64,000 nt of DNA from Periplaneta americana (taxonomy: Eukaryota > Arthropoda > Insecta > Blattodea > Blattidae): positions 744,001-808,000 of the forward strand of contig NW_027185566.1 of assembly GCF_040183065.1 (NCBI RefSeq). The letters run 5' to 3'. Position 1 is the stretch's first letter. Each line of letters opens with the position of its first letter. Below the pieces are notes generated by a model, which worked only from the letters and a program-made list of their open reading frames with translations, was not told where the DNA came from and ran no database searches. A program made the translations under genes and the position numbers. Below, piece after piece: positions 61,276 to 64,000 of this stretch.

Positions 61276-62519
61276 CTCTCTTCTGGAGAAATTTGTGCCT
61301 TATTACGAGATATTTCTACCTTAGAAACAAAAAAACCTTGCATTTCTTTAATTTGGTATACAAAAGCTTTATGTGCAAAACTATCTCCAACTTTGGGTAT
61401 TTCTTGGAGTTCCCACATAGTAAATCCAGCCAGAGTTTCAAAACCATCTTTAACAATACCCAGCCCTAATCTATCATTTAATTCATCTACGTCTTGCCGT
61501 CCAGAGACCATCCAGCCATCCTGACTCTTGACAATAAAACCACCTTTTCCTGCGTGGCGTTCATCTTGCACAGGACCACCAATAATCAATTCTGTCAAAT
61601 CTTTTTTGGTCACCATACCCGCTACCGCACCAAATTCATCTACCACAAAAGCCAAAGGAGCATGAACTTCTTCCATTTTTTCAATAACATCATCCACAGC
61701 TTTATTTTCAGGGAAAAAAACCGCCTTTTGTTGAAAATGTTCAATAGAAAGTTCCTCATCCTCTGCAAAAAAGATATCTTTACTTTCTACATAACCCACA
61801 ATATCAAAAATATCTTCATTGTAAATGGGAATTCTACTATAGTATTCTTCTACAATTTCCTCTTTAAATTCTCTTACTGTTGTCTCTCTGTTGAGTCCCA
61901 CAACTTCACTAATGGGAATTTTTGCTTCTTTAATTCGAATATTATCAATAGAAAGAACCCTATAAATCATCTCTACCAAGTGTTGAGACTGAAAATTCCT
62001 ATTTTGATGGAAAAGGAGTTCTACATCTGATCTAACAATAGGAGCATCTCCATTTTCTTTCCAAAGTTTTGGAAAAATGATACTCGTAATTTTATTGAGT
62101 AAAAAAACAAGAGGTTGAGTGATGAATATGAAAAATTGAATAATGAAAAAAAAGTTCAAAATAATAAATCTTGGAAAAGAAACCGCAATAGCCTTAGGAA
62201 TAATTTCCCCAAAAACTAATGTAACCAGAATACTAAAAATCGTCGCGAATATTCCTGCTTGTATTAATGGAAAAAATAAACTAAAAGATTTTAAAACAAA
62301 AATAGCCACCGTAATATCCACAATATTAATAGCCACGATCAGAGAATTAATCACCTGCCCAGGATTTTGAAAAAAATTCATGAGTCTCTTGAGCTTTTTT
62401 CTATCCTTGACTTGTGCATAAATCTTGAGAGGATCACTGCTTACCAAGGCTGCCTCAAAGGTGGTAAAAAGTGCTGTCAGAATGAGTCCTATAATGATAA
62501 TAGCTAGGTTAAGCCCCAT
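61272..62519 (-). CDS. CNNM/CorC-type protein (DUF21, CBS pair, transporter-associated domain)
   Basis: The 415-residue protein has an N-terminal DUF21 membrane domain (TTFEAALVSSDPLKIYAQ, LVFGEIIPKAIAVSFP), two CBS domains (VDDVIEKMEEVHAPLAFVVDEFGAVAG) and a CorC_HlyC C-terminal domain. Relatives are magnesium or sodium-linked transporters or regulators; the old hemolysin label is not supported. It overlaps its upstream paralogue by 11 bases and ligA by four. Confidence 0.88.
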   Translation of the reverse strand: MGLNLAIIIIGLILTALFTTFEAALVSSDPLKIYAQVKDRKKLKRLMNFFQNPGQVINSLIVAINIVDITVAIFVLKSFSLFFPLIQAGIFATIFSILVTLVFGEIIPKAIAVSFPRFIILNFFFIIQFFIFITQPLVFLLNKITSIIFPKLWKENGDAPIVRSDVELLFHQNRNFQSQHLVEMIYRVLSIDNIRIKEAKIPISEVVGLNRETTVREFKEEIVEEYYSRIPIYNEDIFDIVGYVESKDIFFAEDEELSIEHFQQKAVFFPENKAVDDVIEKMEEVHAPLAFVVDEFGAVAGMVTKKDLTELIIGGPVQDERHAGKGGFIVKSQDGWMVSGRQDVDELNDRLGLGIVKDGFETLAGFTMWELQEIPKVGDSFAHKAFVYQIKEMQGFFVSKVEISRNKAQISPEES

Positions 62520-63783
62520 AGATTATCTCCGATTCTTGTTTTTCTTCATCTATCAAGCGGATAAAAACCTTACTAATGGCTCTATTTTGCATAGAAATAA
62601 CCCTAAAATAGAGATGCTGAATTTGAAGTTCCTCTCCTTCTTTAGGAAAACGATCCAGCTTTTTCAAAATGAGTCGGCTAATACTCCACTCTTCCTCTTG
62701 AACCCATTCTACTTCTTGGTTAAAATATTCTAAAACCATTCGTAAGGTAGTTCTTAAAGCGTTTACCAAGATTCCATCTTCTGTTTGCTCTATCCAACCT
62801 ATATCATCTTTAGTTTCTCCTACTTCAAAACTCGTCTCTCTATCAAAAACCAATAAACTCCCCAACAAACGGTTCATAGTAACAATCCCATCCAGTCCGC
62901 CATATTCATCAATAACAACACCTAAACTACGCCTTTGCTGTCTTAAAAGCTCTATGGCATCAATAAGCTTTTTGGATTCTGGAATAATGACATGTTGGCG
63001 GATTTTATTTCCTAATGTAGAAATAGACTCCACACTCACAGACACCCCTTCTATAAGAGCAATATCTTCTAAAGCAAGATACCCAACAATATTGTCAATG
63101 GAACCCTGCTGGACAACCAGTTTAGTCAGCGAAAAATCCTTCATTTTTTGCCAAGCCAAACCAATAGTATCTTCCAAATCTACCACAGGAATATCCCTCC
63201 TAGGGATCATATAAAAACTGACAGGTTGGCTATATAGGTTAATCACAGCATCTGTTAATTGTTTTTCGTGTGGGTTAACAATATCTCTTTCATAAGAGAG
63301 TTGAATTATGGATCGTACCTCATCTTCGGTGAGATTGCTTTGTTTATGATATCGACTTTCTAGGGCTTGAATCATTTTGCCAACTCCCCAAGTCAAAGGT
63401 TTGACAATAGGCCAAAAAATCACCATGGCTCCTTTAATAAACCAAGATAGTCTTTTGTATACAAATTGAGGATAAGCCATACCAAAATTCAACGGGATAC
63501 TCTCGCCAAAAATAATTAACACAAGCGATGTCACCGCTATCACAATAATGCTCGTAAGAGCCGCGGACAGTCCCCATTGTCCAAAAAAATCGTCCAAATT
63601 GTGTCCACTAATCTCAGAAAAAAGTACCCGAACGGTGGCATTACCCATAAGAATTACATTGAGCATAAAAAGAATTTTCTGATTTTTTCCGTGATGTCCT
63701 TTTTCCAAAGAATAAAAAGCAGTCTCATAAGAAGAGAAAAATGAAGATAAGATAATCAATAAAATACAGACTAAAATAATCAT
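62509..63783 (-). CDS. CNNM/CorC-type protein, second copy
   Basis: The 424-residue paralogue has the same layout: DUF21 helices (SSFFSSYETAFYSLEKGH, LIIFGESIPLNFGMAYPQF), CBS domains (RSLGVVIDEYGGLDGIV) and the C-terminal associated domain. It is 1 base from the TolQ/ExbB-type gene and coupled to the next paralogue, so the three are one transcript. Confidence 0.88.
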   Translation of the reverse strand: MIILVCILLIILSSFFSSYETAFYSLEKGHHGKNQKILFMLNVILMGNATVRVLFSEISGHNLDDFFGQWGLSAALTSIIVIAVTSLVLIIFGESIPLNFGMAYPQFVYKRLSWFIKGAMVIFWPIVKPLTWGVGKMIQALESRYHKQSNLTEDEVRSIIQLSYERDIVNPHEKQLTDAVINLYSQPVSFYMIPRRDIPVVDLEDTIGLAWQKMKDFSLTKLVVQQGSIDNIVGYLALEDIALIEGVSVSVESISTLGNKIRQHVIIPESKKLIDAIELLRQQRRSLGVVIDEYGGLDGIVTMNRLLGSLLVFDRETSFEVGETKDDIGWIEQTEDGILVNALRTTLRMVLEYFNQEVEWVQEEEWSISRLILKKLDRFPKEGEELQIQHLYFRVISMQNRAISKVFIRLIDEEKQESEIIYGA

Positions 63784-63784
63784 T

Positions 63785-64000
63785 TTAAAATTCTACCCGC
63801 TTTACCAAATACTGTTTCGCCTGAAAAATAACTTTATCTTGCTTAGCCTTGCCATAAAAATGAACCAATAAAGCTGGAATGCTCACAATAAGCCCCATAG
63901 CTGTAGTGATGAGTGACTGAGAAATTCCCAATAAAAGTTCATTGTGATTTTCCAGCACAAGTCCACTCGTAGACCGAACCAAACCCAATACTGTCCCTAA
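63785..64000 (-). CDS. MotA/TolQ/ExbB-family proton channel subunit (5' end outside window)
   Basis: The frame is open from the window end to TAA at 63785. It contains LGTVLGLVRSTSGLVLENH and SLITTAMGLIVSIPALLVHFY, typical of the last two helices of TolQ/ExbB proteins, which use the proton gradient with an ExbD/TolR partner. The gene start lies beyond base 64000. Confidence 0.8.
   Translation of the reverse strand, partial: LGTVLGLVRSTSGLVLENHNELLLGISQSLITTAMGLIVSIPALLVHFYGKAKQDKVIFQAKQYLVKRVEF

Noticed and set aside
61272-63783. Hemolysin annotation for the two CorC/HlyC-type proteins
   Set aside because: DUF21, CBS and transporter-associated domains indicate ion transport or its regulation, not pore-forming activity.

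Overview
The window is visibly A/T-rich and gene-dense. It reads as a chromosome segment of a diderm, flagellated bacterium. BamA, tandem Skp-like chaperones, a TolC-type gene and several lipoproteins indicate an outer membrane. FliS, a FliA/WhiG sigma factor, FapA (DUF342), a DUF6115-type coiled-coil protein and CheW indicate flagella and chemotaxis. With a DUF4416 protein this set fits a spirochaete (phylum Spirochaetota). That placement is inferred from gene content only, and I cannot assign a genus. No phage, insertion sequence or CRISPR array is visible, and no gene-free stretch exceeds 300 bases.

Layout. 1-2950: the tail of an unknown membrane protein, then divergent mgtE and tolC-type genes, each broken by several small frameshifts. 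2947-6311: a secreted protein of unknown function, then infC-rpmI-rplT-pheS, with infC apparently starting at ATT. 6308-13335: a glutaminyl-cyclase-like M28 enzyme facing left, then bamA, two Skp-like genes, a Pro/Lys-rich secreted protein, an Smr protein and dut. 13397-14838: two tandem AhpC-type peroxiredoxin genes. 14861-23759: tlyA, yajQ, fliS, a TPR lipoprotein, metG, ileS and a secreted unknown. 23921-27373: tRNA-Ala and mfd. 27351-32281: the fliA/fapA cluster, yggT and cheW. 32342-40606: glyA, a very small gene, a Lys-rich lipoprotein, thiL, ruvX, DUF4416, PilZ-like, pepT, satP-like, trmH and a secreted unknown. 40583-46788: a PEGA lipoprotein, prfB, pepA, two tRNA-Met genes, a CDF transporter and ribE. 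46912-55736: nusA, infB, a TRIC-family protein, an M16-like protein, a tail-anchored protein and a PPC lipoprotein. 55733-64000: ribBA, ridA, galE, tRNA-Leu, a thioesterase, ligA, two CorC-type proteins and a partial MotA/TolQ/ExbB gene.

The most interesting content is evidence for selenocysteine decoding at two places. The second peroxiredoxin gene has in-frame TGA exactly at the peroxidatic cysteine codon. It is followed, 20 nt later, by a hairpin with a GGA apical loop that the Cys-encoding sister gene lacks. Independently, a 30-codon gene on the minus strand at 33681-33773 has a good ribosome-binding site and in-frame TGA three codons before its stop. It is followed, again 20 nt later, by an uninterrupted 8-bp hairpin with a GGT loop. 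The first is a PrxU-type selenoprotein; the second is a candidate new mini-selenoprotein (MGGG-Sec-Asp-Phe C-terminus). The selA, selB, selC and selD genes are not in this window, so decoding must be confirmed elsewhere in the genome.

A second theme is that all three tRNA loci sit 20-29 nt upstream of, and in line with, protein-coding operons (mfd; pepA-prfB; galE-ridA-ribBA).
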